A DNA stretch of 64,000 nucleotides, taken from Sphingobacteriales bacterium 44-15 (GTDB lineage: Bacteria; Bacteroidota; Bacteroidia; Chitinophagales; Chitinophagaceae). The notes below the pieces were generated by a model. That model saw only the letters and a list, made by a program, of their open reading frames with translations. It had not been told where the DNA came from and made no database searches. This document shows, in pieces, positions 33,984 to 43,603 of this stretch (positions within the stretch are counted from its first letter, which is position 1; every line of letters begins with the position of its first letter). Location: contig MKWG01000002.1 in assembly GCA_001899685.1 (NCBI GenBank), forward strand, positions 291,953 through 355,952, given 5' to 3'. Made by a program: the position numbers and the translations under genes.

Positions 33984-34011
33984 GCCTCAGGGTTATGCCT
34001 GGGGCTTTTTT
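33984..34011 (+). terminator. Rho-independent terminator, plus strand
   Basis: GCCTCAGG pairs with CCTGGGGC (8 bp, one T-G) around loop GTTATG, followed by six T. The only plus-strand candidate upstream is the 48-aa frame or an unannotated small RNA. Confidence 0.7.
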
Positions 34012-34034
34012 GTTCCCGCACTTTCAGTTCAACA

Positions 34035-35024
34035 TCAGGCCAGGTCAAGCGTTGGCTTATTCTGCAATATCTTTTCGATCTTTTCATTTACTTCAGGCGT
34101 TATCTTTTTTACCACATCCAAAGCTTTAAGGTTCTCTTCAAGTTGTTGCTTTTTTGTTGCACCAAGGATAGCGGTAGTAACATTCGGGTTGTGTACGGTC
34201 CAGGCGATGGCAAGCGATGCCAGCGACACATCAAGCTTACGGGCCAGCTCCCCGAGCTTCTTTACCTTTTTTATTTTCTCTTCCTGGATCCACCGTTCTT
34301 TGAGCCAGTCGAAACCCTCAATAGCCAGCCTGGATCCTTCAGGGATACCTTCATTATATTTTCCCGTCAGGAAGCCTGCTGCCAGTGGGCTCCAGATGGT
34401 GGTGCCGAGCCCCGCATTCTTAAATACCGGAAGATAGTCCTGCTCCATTTTAAAGCGTTCAAACATATTATACTGCGGCTGCTCCATAGCCGGGCCTATA
34501 AGCCTGTATTGCTGTGCCACCCGATGCGCTTCCATGATCTCCGCACCGCTCCACTGGCTGGTTCCCCAATATAGTATTTTCCCCTGCTGCAACAGCAGGT
34601 TCATTGTCCATACAACTTCTTCAATGGGGACGCTGGTATCAGGCCGGTGACAAAAGAAAAGATCAAGATAGTCCAACTGCAGTCTCTGAAGCGCTTCGTG
34701 GCATGCTTCTACCAGGTGCTTACGGCTTAACCCTGTTTGATTGGGCTTATTGTTTGTCCCTCTCCAGCCAAAATAAGCCTTTGAAGAAACCACGTAGGAG
34801 CTGCGGTCCCAGTTTTTTCTCTTCAGCACCCGGCCCATCAGCTTTTCACTTTCTCCCAGTGCATATACTTCTGCATTATCAAAAAAATTAATACCATTAT
34901 CATAAGCAATGCCCATCAGTTCGTCTGCAAGCGCGTCATCTACCTGCTTATGAAAAGTTACCCAGCTGCCGTAGGAAAGCACGCTCAATTGCAGACCGGT
35001 ATGGCCCATAATACGGTAGTCCAT
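34035..35024 (-). CDS. Aldo/keto reductase (KvAB/YghZ-like)
   Basis: This 329-residue TIM-barrel NADPH reductase has catalytic Asp and Tyr in NFFDNAEVYALGESE, Lys in VVSSKAYFGW and His in LDLFFCHRPD. Cofactor residues lie near ILGATKKQQLEENL. KAYFGWRGTNNKPNQTGLSR matches the KvAB/YghZ subgroup, which reduces aldehydes such as methylglyoxal or glyceraldehyde-type substrates. It is monocistronic, with a hairpin-like repeat upstream. The physiological substrate is not known. Confidence 0.9.
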   Translation of the reverse strand: MDYRIMGHTGLQLSVLSYGSWVTFHKQVDDALADELMGIAYDNGINFFDNAEVYALGESEKLMGRVLKRKNWDRSSYVVSSKAYFGWRGTNNKPNQTGLSRKHLVEACHEALQRLQLDYLDLFFCHRPDTSVPIEEVVWTMNLLLQQGKILYWGTSQWSGAEIMEAHRVAQQYRLIGPAMEQPQYNMFERFKMEQDYLPVFKNAGLGTTIWSPLAAGFLTGKYNEGIPEGSRLAIEGFDWLKERWIQEEKIKKVKKLGELARKLDVSLASLAIAWTVHNPNVTTAILGATKKQQLEENLKALDVVKKITPEVNEKIEKILQNKPTLDLA

Positions 35025-35092
35025 AGTTAAAGAATTATTAATCAGATAAAATAATATAACCTCTCAAAAATAGAGTAATATTTTTAGCTGCA

Positions 35093-35223
35093 GGACATTC
35101 GGGCGTATTTCAATTTTTTGCTTCTGCACAACTTTCCGTCCGGTGAGACACCGACCGGTAGCGGATTCTACAGGCGGGTGGCAATACCAGCCTGCGAAAA
35201 ATTGAAATGCGCCCGGACATGCC
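35093..35223. repeat. 131-bp hairpin-like element with about 29-bp imperfect arms
   Basis: GGACATTCGGGCGTATTTCA and the following TTTTTTGC (35093-35121) is matched in reverse by GCGAAAAATTGAAATGCGCC to 35223, with most positions paired. In the centre CGGTG-AGA-CACCG and CCGGT/ACCGG form a nested hairpin. It fills much of the 310-bp gap between divergent genes; no ORF in it is credible. Confidence 0.6.
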
Positions 35224-35334
35224 CCGGCACAGTATACCCGAATAATTTCGAAGTTTTTCCTTTTCTTTGTAAGGTCCGATGCCATATTTGGAGCAAAAAA
35301 ATTATTTTAGCAATTAATTGAGAATATTTCCCTG

Positions 35335-36114
35335 ATGAGTTACGAGATAAAAGAAGACGGAAAATTCAAGTTCATAGAAGAGGGTAATGGCGAGCCATTG
35401 ATGTTTCTTCATGGGCTGTTTGGTGCGTTAAGTAATTTTGATGCCCAGATCGAATTTTTCAGGAAACAGTACAGGGTAATAGTGCCTTTATTACCTCTTC
35501 TGGAACTTGATCTTTTACATACCTCTGTAAGCGGGATAGAGAAGTTTGTGCAAAAATTTATAGAGTACAAAGAATATAAAGAGATTCACCTGGTGGGCAA
35601 TTCACTGGGGGGACATGTGGCGCTTTTGCATATCCTGAAGCACCCTGAAAATATCAAATCTCTTGTTCTTACAGGCAGTTCCGGTCTTTTTGAAAATGGT
35701 ATGGGCGACACTTATCCGAAAAGAGGCGATTACGAATATATACGCAAGAAGACCGAATTGACGTTTTATGATCCGAAGATGGCAACAAAGGAGCTGGTGG
35801 ATGAGATGTTTGCCATTACTACCAATCGCCTGAAGGTAATTAAGATAATAGCTTTGGCTAAAAGCGCTATCCGCAACAATTTGGGTGAAGAGCTGAATGA
35901 GATCAAGCAGCCAACTTTGCTGGTGTGGGGAAACAATGATACTATAACCCCGCCTTTTGTTGGCCGGGAGTTCAACAAGCTTATTCCCAATAGTGAATTA
36001 CAGTTTATTGATAAATGCGGCCACGCGCCTATGATGGAAGTACCCGAAGAGTTTAACAGAATTTTGCATCAATTTCTCACAAAATTGAACGAACCTGCAG
36101 CGGTTACCGGGTAA
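35335..36114 (+). CDS. Alpha/beta hydrolase
   Basis: This 259-residue protein has the oxyanion block FLHGLFGALSNFD, nucleophile elbow GNSLGG (Ser about residue 94), acid Asp in WGNNDTITPP and His in DKCGHAPMMEVP. This is the standard alpha/beta-hydrolase triad. The CBS-domain gene follows 27 bases later, and BamA-like and NAD kinase genes after that, all plus strand. The substrate is not predictable. Confidence 0.9.
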   Translation: MSYEIKEDGKFKFIEEGNGEPLMFLHGLFGALSNFDAQIEFFRKQYRVIVPLLPLLELDLLHTSVSGIEKFVQKFIEYKEYKEIHLVGNSLGGHVALLHILKHPENIKSLVLTGSSGLFENGMGDTYPKRGDYEYIRKKTELTFYDPKMATKELVDEMFAITTNRLKVIKIIALAKSAIRNNLGEELNEIKQPTLLVWGNNDTITPPFVGREFNKLIPNSELQFIDKCGHAPMMEVPEEFNRILHQFLTKLNEPAAVTG

Positions 36115-36141
36115 TTCGCATCTGTACTTAAAACGGATTCT

Positions 36142-36801
36142 ATGTTTGCAGGAGGTCTCATATCACAAAGCATTCCATTTTTGCATTTGGATGATACCGC
36201 GGGAAAGGCATTACAGGAAATGAATGATTTCCATGTCTCGCAGCTCCCTGTAGTTGCCGATGAAAAATACCTGGGGCTTATAGATGAAGAGACATTGCTG
36301 GATAACGATGAAAAAATATTACTTGATCAACTGCAGCCGGAATTTATAAAGCCATTTGTAAGAGACAGCGACTTTTTTCTCCTCGCCATAAAAAAATCGA
36401 GGGATATGCACCTTTCCGTTGTGCCTGTAATTAACGAACAGTACGAATTGCTGGGTGTGATAACGGAAGATGAACTGTTCAGGCAACTGGCCGTATTTGC
36501 CGGGATTGATGAACCCGGAGGGATCATTATCCTTGAAATGGAGAAAAATGATTTTTCCGCCGGTGAGCTGAACAGGCTTGTAGAATCGAATGATGCCTAT
36601 ATCACCCAGCTCAACAGCTCTTTTGATAATTCCACCAAACTCCTTACGGTTGCTATCCGGGTAAATAAGACCGAAATATCCGACGTTATCGCCACGCTTC
36701 AGCGCCATGAGTATACTATAAGATACTATAATGGCGAAGAATTATATCAAAACGAGCTGCAAAATAATCTCGTTAATCTCATGAATTATCTTAATATCTG
36801 A
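36142..36801 (+). CDS. CBS domain protein
   Basis: This 219-residue protein has two CBS motifs: IPFLHLDDTAGKALQEMNDF with VSQLPVVADEKYLGLIDEE, and KKSRDMHLSVVPVINEQYEL with LLGVITEDELF. The remaining C-terminal 90 residues form an ACT-like alpha/beta region (GGIIILEMEKNDFSAGEL). CBS pairs bind adenosine nucleotides and regulate partners. In this gene order it is followed by a BamA-like gene and NAD kinase, as in many Bacteroidota. Confidence 0.88.
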   Translation: MFAGGLISQSIPFLHLDDTAGKALQEMNDFHVSQLPVVADEKYLGLIDEETLLDNDEKILLDQLQPEFIKPFVRDSDFFLLAIKKSRDMHLSVVPVINEQYELLGVITEDELFRQLAVFAGIDEPGGIIILEMEKNDFSAGELNRLVESNDAYITQLNSSFDNSTKLLTVAIRVNKTEISDVIATLQRHEYTIRYYNGEELYQNELQNNLVNLMNYLNI

Positions 36802-36891
36802 TCCGCGGGGGCGGTATTGATGGATTTATAGGCCAATATTGACTATTTTAGTTATTCGGTCATCACAAAAACACACAGCCACAGGGGATTA

Positions 36892-38319
36892 ATGAGGTAC
36901 TTGAACAAATATGTTTTGACGCTTGGTATACTGTTGTGCCTTTGCAAATGCACCTGTGCCCAGGAAAAGGAGGAGGAATCCCGGGAGGACGACAAAATCC
37001 TGCAAACTTCATTCCTTACGATAAGGAATGTTATTTCCCTGGGCAATAAAATCACAAAAGACTATATTGTTGCCCGGGAAGTACCGCTAAAAAAAGGGCA
37101 GAAATATACCATCTCCGATATTCTGAAAGGTATACCACAATCGAAACAAAACCTGATGAATACAGGGCTCTTCCTGGATGTTACGGTTGATTTTACCAAC
37201 TGGAATAATGATTCGCTGGATATTCTTGTAGATGTGAAGGAGCGCTGGTATTATTTTCCCGTCCCTTATTTTAAGCCTATAGACAGGAATTTCAATGTCT
37301 GGATCAAAGAATATAATGCAAACCTGGCACGGGTAAATTATGGCATCAAGCTCATTGGGTATAACGTGAGCGGAAGAAATGACAAGCTGAATATCTGGCT
37401 TATTTCCGGTTATTCCAGGCAGGTGGTGCTCAATTATACCGCCCCTTACTTTGACAAATCACTAAAGAACGGACTGAGCGTGGATCTACAGTACGCCGCC
37501 AATAAAGAAGTGAATTATGCCACGGAAGATAACAAGCAGTCTTTCTACAAAGATCCCAATGGCTTTGTGACCAGCAGGCTGCGGATAGGGGCAGGGTATA
37601 GCTACAGGACCGGATATATCCGGCGGCATAATGTTAAGTTTAGCTATAATATTATCAAAATAAATGATTCTGTGCTGCAGCGCAACCCCGAATACTTTGG
37701 CAATGGTCAAAAAACCGCACGTTTCCCGGAACTGATCTACCAGTATCAATCCATTAAGGTGAATTATATTCCTTATCCTTTAAAAGGGTTTCAGTGGGAA
37801 GCATCTTTTATGAAACGCGGGTTGGATAAAACATTAAACCTTTGGGAGTTTAATGCCAAGGCCGGTAAATACTGGGAGCTGTTTCCAAAATACTATCTTG
37901 CCCTTCAGGCGAACGCTAATCTGAAGCTGCCGCTGGATCAGCCTTATTTCAACCAGCAACTGCTGGGATATGGAGAAATATTTCTCAGGGGGCTTGAAAA
38001 TTATGTTGTTGATGGCGTTGCCGGAGGAGTATCTAAAATTACGTTCCGGCGGGAAATATGGAGTCCTAAGTTGCATACGGGTTTGAAGTCCAGGTCGTAT
38101 GCAGTGATCCCCTTTCGATTTTTCGCAAAAGCATATGCAGACGCCGGGTATGTATACAACAGGACATCTAATATAAATTCCCTGAATAACAGACTGCTAT
38201 ACAGTGGTGGCGCCGGTTTAGATATATTAAGCATCTATGATGCTACGATCTCTCTTGAATACAGTTTTAACCAATTAGGGCAAAAGGGGTTATTTTTACA
38301 GGCAGGGCTTGGTTTATAA
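36892..38319 (+). CDS. POTRA/BamA-like outer membrane protein
   Basis: This 475-residue protein has a signal peptide (ending near KCTCAQ), a POTRA-like domain (about 45-125: ISLGNKITKDYIVAREVPLK, QNLMNTGLFLDVTVDFTNW) and a barrel of about 300 residues with alternating aromatic strands. It has one POTRA domain rather than the five of BamA. The fold suggests insertion or secretion of outer-membrane proteins; its clients are unknown. It lies 31 bases upstream of nadK. Confidence 0.82.
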   Translation: MRYLNKYVLTLGILLCLCKCTCAQEKEEESREDDKILQTSFLTIRNVISLGNKITKDYIVAREVPLKKGQKYTISDILKGIPQSKQNLMNTGLFLDVTVDFTNWNNDSLDILVDVKERWYYFPVPYFKPIDRNFNVWIKEYNANLARVNYGIKLIGYNVSGRNDKLNIWLISGYSRQVVLNYTAPYFDKSLKNGLSVDLQYAANKEVNYATEDNKQSFYKDPNGFVTSRLRIGAGYSYRTGYIRRHNVKFSYNIIKINDSVLQRNPEYFGNGQKTARFPELIYQYQSIKVNYIPYPLKGFQWEASFMKRGLDKTLNLWEFNAKAGKYWELFPKYYLALQANANLKLPLDQPYFNQQLLGYGEIFLRGLENYVVDGVAGGVSKITFRREIWSPKLHTGLKSRSYAVIPFRFFAKAYADAGYVYNRTSNINSLNNRLLYSGGAGLDILSIYDATISLEYSFNQLGQKGLFLQAGLGL

Positions 38320-38349
38320 TCCTAAACCCGGGGCCGAAATGTAATAGTT

Positions 38350-39225
38350 ATGAAAATTGCAATATACAGCCGTGGCGGCGAGAATTTTAATTATGATGAT
38401 TTATTGTTATTGCTGAAGGAGCTGGAAAAGCAGAATATTTCTTTTGTAATATATCATGATTTCCTGGAGCAGGTAAAACACCTCATATCTGATGATAAGC
38501 ACAATGCTTTTGCAGGAGCTGAAGATCTTGACGAGAGCTTTGAATGTATTGTAAGTATGGGTGGGGATGGCACCATGCTCGACACGGTTACGCTTGTGCG
38601 GGATACCAATATACCGGTGTTGGGTATTAATTTCGGACGGCTGGGTTTCTTGGCAACTATTGGCAAAGATGAGCTGGGAAATGCAGTTACCTCCCTTGCA
38701 GAACGCACTTATATCGTAGACAAAAGAAGCCTTATACACTTAGATGCCAGTATTCCTTTGTTTGCAGATACTCCCTATGGATTAAATGAGTTCGCTATCC
38801 ATAAAAAGGATACATCTCCAATGATCAAGATCCATACATATCTCAATGGAGAATTTCTGAATACATACTGGGCCGACGGACTCATCGTGGCAACCCCCAC
38901 CGGGTCAACGGGCTATTCATTGAGCTGTAACGGGCCGGTGGTTTTCCCGGAGTCGGGCAGCTTCGTAATCACACCCGTGGCGCCCCACAACCTGAACGTT
39001 CGGCCAATAGTAATACCGGATAACAATATCGTTTCTTTTGAGGTGGAAGGAAGGACAGACCAGTTTATATGTGCGCTCGACTCCAGACGGGAAATAGTAG
39101 GTAAGGACATACAACTGGCAATTAAAAAAGAGCAATTCCCGTTAAGCCTTGTGCGGCTTAGTGAAAACAGCTTCCTGGAAACCCTTCGCAACAAGCTGTC
39201 GTGGGGGTTGGATAAAAGGAACTGA
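38350..39225 (+). CDS. nadK: NAD kinase
   Basis: This 291-residue protein carries the NAD kinase motifs GGDGTMLDTV (about residues 74-83), NFGRLGFLAT, ADGLIVATPTGSTGYSLSC and PVAPHNLNVRPIV. It phosphorylates NAD to NADP with ATP in the cytoplasm. Length is normal for bacterial NadK. It is last of a plus-strand series and is followed by a GTGA repeat that may end transcription. Confidence 0.96.
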   Translation: MKIAIYSRGGENFNYDDLLLLLKELEKQNISFVIYHDFLEQVKHLISDDKHNAFAGAEDLDESFECIVSMGGDGTMLDTVTLVRDTNIPVLGINFGRLGFLATIGKDELGNAVTSLAERTYIVDKRSLIHLDASIPLFADTPYGLNEFAIHKKDTSPMIKIHTYLNGEFLNTYWADGLIVATPTGSTGYSLSCNGPVVFPESGSFVITPVAPHNLNVRPIVIPDNNIVSFEVEGRTDQFICALDSRREIVGKDIQLAIKKEQFPLSLVRLSENSFLETLRNKLSWGLDKRN

Positions 39226-39231
39226 CATTAT

Positions 39232-39291
39232 GTGAAACGACAGGCGTGAAAGGTGAGAGGTGCTTTCTCGTCTGTCGTCTCACCTCTCACG
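39232..39291. repeat. GTGA-type inverted-repeat element, copy 5
   Basis: GTGAAACGACAGGCGTGAAA and GGTGAGAGGTG are mirrored by GTCTGTCGTCTCACCTCTCAC over 60 bp. It starts seven bases after the nadK stop. Confidence 0.7.
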
Positions 39292-39425
39292 TATTAAGAT
39301 TTTTATAAAATCGCAGGAATTAGTGCGGAGATTCGCAGCTAAACCTGTATTTTGCAGGGACTATCTTATGGCAATTTCCTGGTGCTACCCTGTAGATATC
39401 TATTTTGAAGGCAAATCATGATTAC

Positions 39426-40283
39426 ATGAAGAATGTATTGATGTTTTTAATGTTGGTTGTTACCATTACTTCCACCCGGGCACAGGTAGCAGACGGGTAT
39501 GTGCAGGAAGGAGAAATAGGCGTTACACTTGGGGCCGCACACTATTTTGGCGATCTTAATACCAATGCCTCGCTTAACCGCCCAAAGCCGGCGGTAGGTG
39601 TTTTCTTCCGCAAGCAGTTCAGCCAGTATATCGCAGCCAGGCTTAACCTTCACTGGGCCCAGCTTGGTTATTCTGATGTATACAGCAGCAACGAATATCA
39701 AAGAAGGAGAAACCTGAGCTTCAACAGCAATATCTGGGAAGCCACTATCCAGGGGGATTTTAATTTTATGCGCTTTGTTCCCGGTGATCCCTATTTGCGT
39801 TTTACACCTTATGTTACCTTAGGCGCCGGTGCTTTTAATTTCGACCCCTATGCATATCTCGGGGGTAAAAAATATTTTTTAAGACCTCTCGGTACAGAGG
39901 GCCAGGGTTCCTTGCTATATCCCGGGCGAAAAACGTATAGCGCTGTTGCCTTTTCGTTTCCCTTGGGAATGGGTATTAAATACAATATTAATCCCAATAT
40001 TAATTTTACTTTCGAAGTAGCATACCGTTTCACCACTACGGATTACCTGGATGATGTAAGTAAGACATACGCCCCCGATGCATTTGACCAGACTTTTCCT
40101 GATGGATCTTCTACACTCTGGTATATGCTGCAGGACCGTTCTTATGAAACAGGGGACGGGACCCGCATAGGCACCAAAGGCCGCCAGCGCGGGTTCAGCA
40201 ACCAGATGGATGCCTACATCATTGCAGAAGCCGGCTTGTCTTTTAACCTTACTTCCTACAAATGCCCTACTGCCAAATGGTGA
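39426..40283 (+). CDS. DUF6089 family outer-membrane-type protein
   Basis: This 285-residue protein has a signal peptide (MKNVLMFLMLVVTITSTRAQ). It begins its mature part with EGEIGVTLGAAHYFGDLN, typical of DUF6089 small barrels in Bacteroidota, and has alternating strands and aromatic residues to the C-terminus. ATG 39426 gives the signal peptide directly; 39405 is less likely. Function is unknown; related proteins are often annotated with type IX secretion or surface roles, which I cannot confirm here. Confidence 0.8.
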   Translation: MKNVLMFLMLVVTITSTRAQVADGYVQEGEIGVTLGAAHYFGDLNTNASLNRPKPAVGVFFRKQFSQYIAARLNLHWAQLGYSDVYSSNEYQRRRNLSFNSNIWEATIQGDFNFMRFVPGDPYLRFTPYVTLGAGAFNFDPYAYLGGKKYFLRPLGTEGQGSLLYPGRKTYSAVAFSFPLGMGIKYNINPNINFTFEVAYRFTTTDYLDDVSKTYAPDAFDQTFPDGSSTLWYMLQDRSYETGDGTRIGTKGRQRGFSNQMDAYIIAEAGLSFNLTSYKCPTAKW

Positions 40284-40299
40284 TGATATATTAAGAAGT

Positions 40300-40307
40300 A
40301 GCTTTGC
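40300..40307 (+). promoter_or_regulatory. -7 promoter box of the FUSC gene
   Basis: TAGCTTTG is a perfect TAnnTTTG box; the start would be near 40314, 15 bases before ATG 40329. No clear -33 is present. Confidence 0.4.
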
Positions 40308-40328
40308 GGCATATCCCGCAATGAGTTC

Positions 40329-42554
40329 ATGAACTATATCACCGAATTCAAAAAATTTATTACCGGCCAGTATCTTGCCAAAGGTATTCGCATAACCGCT
40401 GGCGCCATCCTGCCGGCATTGGTATTGTACTGGTTCGACTGGCTGACTGTAGGAATAGCCATGCCCCTCGGGGCATTGATGGTGAGCCTTACTGATTCTC
40501 CCGGGCCAATTCACCATCGCCGCAATGGCATGATGGTAAGCAATATCTTTAATTTTCTTGTTGCAATACTCATCGGGTTTACCAGGTATTACTCCTGGCT
40601 GCTTGGCGCAGAGCTGGCATTGCTAAGCTTCTTCTTGTCATTTATAGGCATATACGGCAATCGCGCCAGCTCGGTAGGGCTTATCGCTATTATCATAATG
40701 GTGCTCAATATTGATGTGCATACAGGACAGCAACGGGTAATGCAGGATGCGTTTTTTATGCTTGCAGGGGGGGTATGGTACATGCTGCTGAGCTTACTGC
40801 TGTACACGCTCAGACCTTATCGTTTGATCCAGCAGGCACTCGGAGAATGTATCATCACAACGGCTTCCTATCTCGAGGTGAAATCAAAGCTCTACAGGAG
40901 CCCGGAAGGCTTTGACGAAACATATAAAGAATTGCTCTCCCTGCAGATAGATATTCATCATCAGCAGGAGCAGCTCAGAGAGCTTATGTTCAAGGCGCGG
41001 GGGTTTATGCGGGAATCTACGGCTAAAAGCAGGATCTTACTGATGATGTTCATTGATTCGGTAGACCTTTTTGAGCAGGTGATGACTTCCCAGCAGGACT
41101 ATAAGCTTCTTCATGAGTATTTCCGGGAAGGAGATATGATGGAACGTTTCCGTTTCCTCATTGCCGAAACTGCGCATGAGCTTGAAAGGATAGGGCTTGT
41201 GGTGCAAAGCGGCTTCCCTTCAAAAGATAAAGGACGTTTGGATCAATTGATCAGGGAAACAGAAGATGCTTTTGTAGCATACAGGGACACACATTTAAAG
41301 TCCTCCAATATCGAAGGATTTATCAGCCTGAGGCATGTATTGAACTCCATCAAGGATATTGCAGAGCGCATCAAGCGGCTTCACCGCTACAGCACTTACA
41401 GCAGCGAAGTGAGCAAAGAGGTAAAACCGGATACTGTTGATGCAGAGAAATTTGTCTCCTCCCAGGAAATGGATTTGAAGCTCTTTGCCGGGAACCTTTC
41501 CTGGAAATCTAATATTTTCCGGCATTCGCTAAGGGTAAGCATATGCATTTTGACCGGGTATATCATAGCGCAATTTTTCCCGTTTGGGCATAGCTACTGG
41601 ATATTGCTCACAATAGTCACCATTTTGAAACCTGCTTACGGGCTGACCAAACAAAGGAATATAGAACGCCTGATTGGAACACTGGCAGGCGTAGGATCCG
41701 GTTTTTTATTATTAAGCCTGGTGCACAACAACACTGCGTTGTTTGTAAGCCTTATACTATCAATGATCATCGGGTACAGCTTTTTGCAGATCAAATATGT
41801 TGTAAGTGTGGTGGGGATCACACTCTATGTTTTACTTTCCTTTCATTTTCTTCATCCTGTAGATTTCCGGATGATCTCTACAGACCGGGTCATTGATACC
41901 ATGATTGGTTCTGCCATTTCTTTTTTTGGGGCATTATTTATTTTCCCGAAATGGGAGCAGGAGCAGGTACCCGAATACCTTGAAAAGCTGATGGAAGCGA
42001 ACCTCCGCTATTTTGCTGCTGTTTCACAGGCCTTTTATCAAAAACCCGAAGCAGTTAATATTTACAAGATCACCCGGAAGGAAGCGTATGTAGCCCTGGC
42101 AAATTTATCGGACGCTTTTCAGCGGCTGCTTTCTGAGCCTAAGAAAAATGTCAGGAATACTGAGATGCTTCACCAGCTCGTAGTGAGCAATCACATGCTT
42201 ACTTCTCATATCGCTTCCCTTGCCACTTATGCTATATCTCTTGCGCCGCGCTATAAATCGGATGCGTTTAAGCCTGTGGCGGAAAGTATACAACAGCAGA
42301 TGAAAAATGCAATGGAACTACTACAACACAAGACACCTGCGGCGCTAAAGGATGCCGGAGAAAACAGCTTTTCTCGGGTAAGGGATATGGTGCAGGGACT
42401 GCTGCATAAAAGGCTGGAAGAGATAAAGGAAGGAACGGAATTCAGCAATGTGAGGAAGGAGCTGTCGGGCTATAAGACCATCGCCGATCAGTTTGAGCTG
42501 ATACAAACCATCATCACGGATATTAACAATATTCTAAGGAAGCAACAGGTATGA
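40329..42554 (+). CDS. FUSC family membrane protein (YccS/YhfK-like)
   Basis: This 741-residue protein has two membrane blocks of about six helices each (about 20-165 and 395-540) separated by a soluble helical domain, and a C-terminal soluble helical domain. AGAILPALVLYWFDWLTVGI and SYWILLTIVTILKPAYGLTK are the conserved FUSC blocks. FUSC proteins resemble aromatic-acid exporters, but the physiological role of the YccS type is unsettled. It is monocistronic. Confidence 0.88.
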   Translation: MNYITEFKKFITGQYLAKGIRITAGAILPALVLYWFDWLTVGIAMPLGALMVSLTDSPGPIHHRRNGMMVSNIFNFLVAILIGFTRYYSWLLGAELALLSFFLSFIGIYGNRASSVGLIAIIIMVLNIDVHTGQQRVMQDAFFMLAGGVWYMLLSLLLYTLRPYRLIQQALGECIITTASYLEVKSKLYRSPEGFDETYKELLSLQIDIHHQQEQLRELMFKARGFMRESTAKSRILLMMFIDSVDLFEQVMTSQQDYKLLHEYFREGDMMERFRFLIAETAHELERIGLVVQSGFPSKDKGRLDQLIRETEDAFVAYRDTHLKSSNIEGFISLRHVLNSIKDIAERIKRLHRYSTYSSEVSKEVKPDTVDAEKFVSSQEMDLKLFAGNLSWKSNIFRHSLRVSICILTGYIIAQFFPFGHSYWILLTIVTILKPAYGLTKQRNIERLIGTLAGVGSGFLLLSLVHNNTALFVSLILSMIIGYSFLQIKYVVSVVGITLYVLLSFHFLHPVDFRMISTDRVIDTMIGSAISFFGALFIFPKWEQEQVPEYLEKLMEANLRYFAAVSQAFYQKPEAVNIYKITRKEAYVALANLSDAFQRLLSEPKKNVRNTEMLHQLVVSNHMLTSHIASLATYAISLAPRYKSDAFKPVAESIQQQMKNAMELLQHKTPAALKDAGENSFSRVRDMVQGLLHKRLEEIKEGTEFSNVRKELSGYKTIADQFELIQTIITDINNILRKQQV

Positions 42555-42716
42555 TTTTTGCTTTCTTCCCATGCTTTTTTTAAACTATTTTCCGTAGATT
42601 ACAAATCCGTTAATAAAAGTTAAAAGAAAAGAGCCGGTGCTGATTGCTGCAACGATGCAGTAATATTTACCTGATTGATTCTTAAACCATAGAACGTTAT
42701 TGTATGTATCCCGGAA

Positions 42717-42724
42717 TAAATTTG
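42717..42724 (+). promoter_or_regulatory. -7 promoter box of the L,D-transpeptidase-like gene
   Basis: TAAATTTG matches TAnnTTTG perfectly; the predicted start near 42731 leaves 19 bases to ATG 42750. Confidence 0.4.
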
Positions 42725-42749
42725 CTCAATTTGAATTAACAATATCCCT

Positions 42750-43544
42750 ATGCAAAAGTCGTTTATAGTGAGGCTTAGAAATTATAATCCAATGAAAATC
42801 CGTATTCTACCTAAATACATAGGCTATTGCCTTCTTTTGGCTTTACCGGTGATAGTAGCCGGCAGGCTCGAAAAGAAAATCCTGCCTCCTCTTTTACCAA
42901 CAATCACTTATTATCTTCCCACTGATATTAAAGCAGAAGCGAGAAGCTTATTTGTAAACCGGCTGTACGACAGCATCCGCCTTGCTGATTACGGACTGCA
43001 GAAAAATGTGCTTGACCTGGCTATAAAGGGATTCAGCAAACTGGCGTTAAAAGGCAAGCTGAACAGGGACAGCATACTTACTATAGTAGATTTTTCAAAG
43101 CCTTCCTGCGACAAGCGATTGTATGTTATAGATCTTAAAAATGAAACATTATTGTTTAATACTCTTGTAGCACATGGCAGGAATTCGGGAATGGAATATG
43201 CCCGCAGCTTTTCCAATATCCCGTCTTCAAAAAAGAGCAGCCTTGGATTTTATATTACCCAGTCTACTTATCGTGGAGATAATGGATACTCGCTGAGGCT
43301 TCAGGGAGTGGAAAGAAATATCAATGACAAAGCGCTCAGGAGATGTATTGTAATGCATGGCGCTGATTATGTCAATAATGAATTTCTTGAAACAAGCGGC
43401 ATGCTGGGCAGGAGCTTTGGCTGTCCCGCCATCCCGATGGAGCTGCATTCGGAAATTATTAATACTATAAAGGAAGGATCCTGTTTGTTTATCTATTCCC
43501 CCGATAAAAAATATTTCAAAATGTCTACGGTTCTAAACGGTTAA
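42750..43544 (+). CDS. Murein L,D-transpeptidase catalytic domain family protein
   Basis: This protein of up to 264 residues has a hydrophobic leader (IGYCLLLALPVIVAG) and a YkuD_2-type domain. RCIVMHGADYVNNEF carries the conserved His and GRSFGCPAIP the catalytic Cys in the SxGCP motif. Such enzymes form or edit peptidoglycan cross-links or attach proteins in the periplasm. ATG 42750 fits the promoter; ATG 42792 gives a more usual leader, so the start is uncertain. A strong terminator follows. Confidence 0.85.
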   Translation: MQKSFIVRLRNYNPMKIRILPKYIGYCLLLALPVIVAGRLEKKILPPLLPTITYYLPTDIKAEARSLFVNRLYDSIRLADYGLQKNVLDLAIKGFSKLALKGKLNRDSILTIVDFSKPSCDKRLYVIDLKNETLLFNTLVAHGRNSGMEYARSFSNIPSSKKSSLGFYITQSTYRGDNGYSLRLQGVERNINDKALRRCIVMHGADYVNNEFLETSGMLGRSFGCPAIPMELHSEIINTIKEGSCLFIYSPDKKYFKMSTVLNG

Positions 43545-43572
43545 GGTGAAAGTAAGAATGGTTAAGGTTGAT

Positions 43573-43603
43573 GCCCGGGTCCAATAGCGACCGGGCTTTT
43601 TTT
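43573..43603 (+). terminator. Rho-independent terminator after the L,D-transpeptidase gene
   Basis: GCCCGGGTC pairs with GACCGGGC (8 bp with one bulged G) around loop CAATAGC, followed by seven T. It touches the end of the convergent gene at 43602. Confidence 0.8.

Noticed and set aside
42555-42749. Promoter or RNA element beyond the -7 box before the L,D-transpeptidase-like gene
   Set aside because: No other structure or match stood out; only the -7 box is supported.
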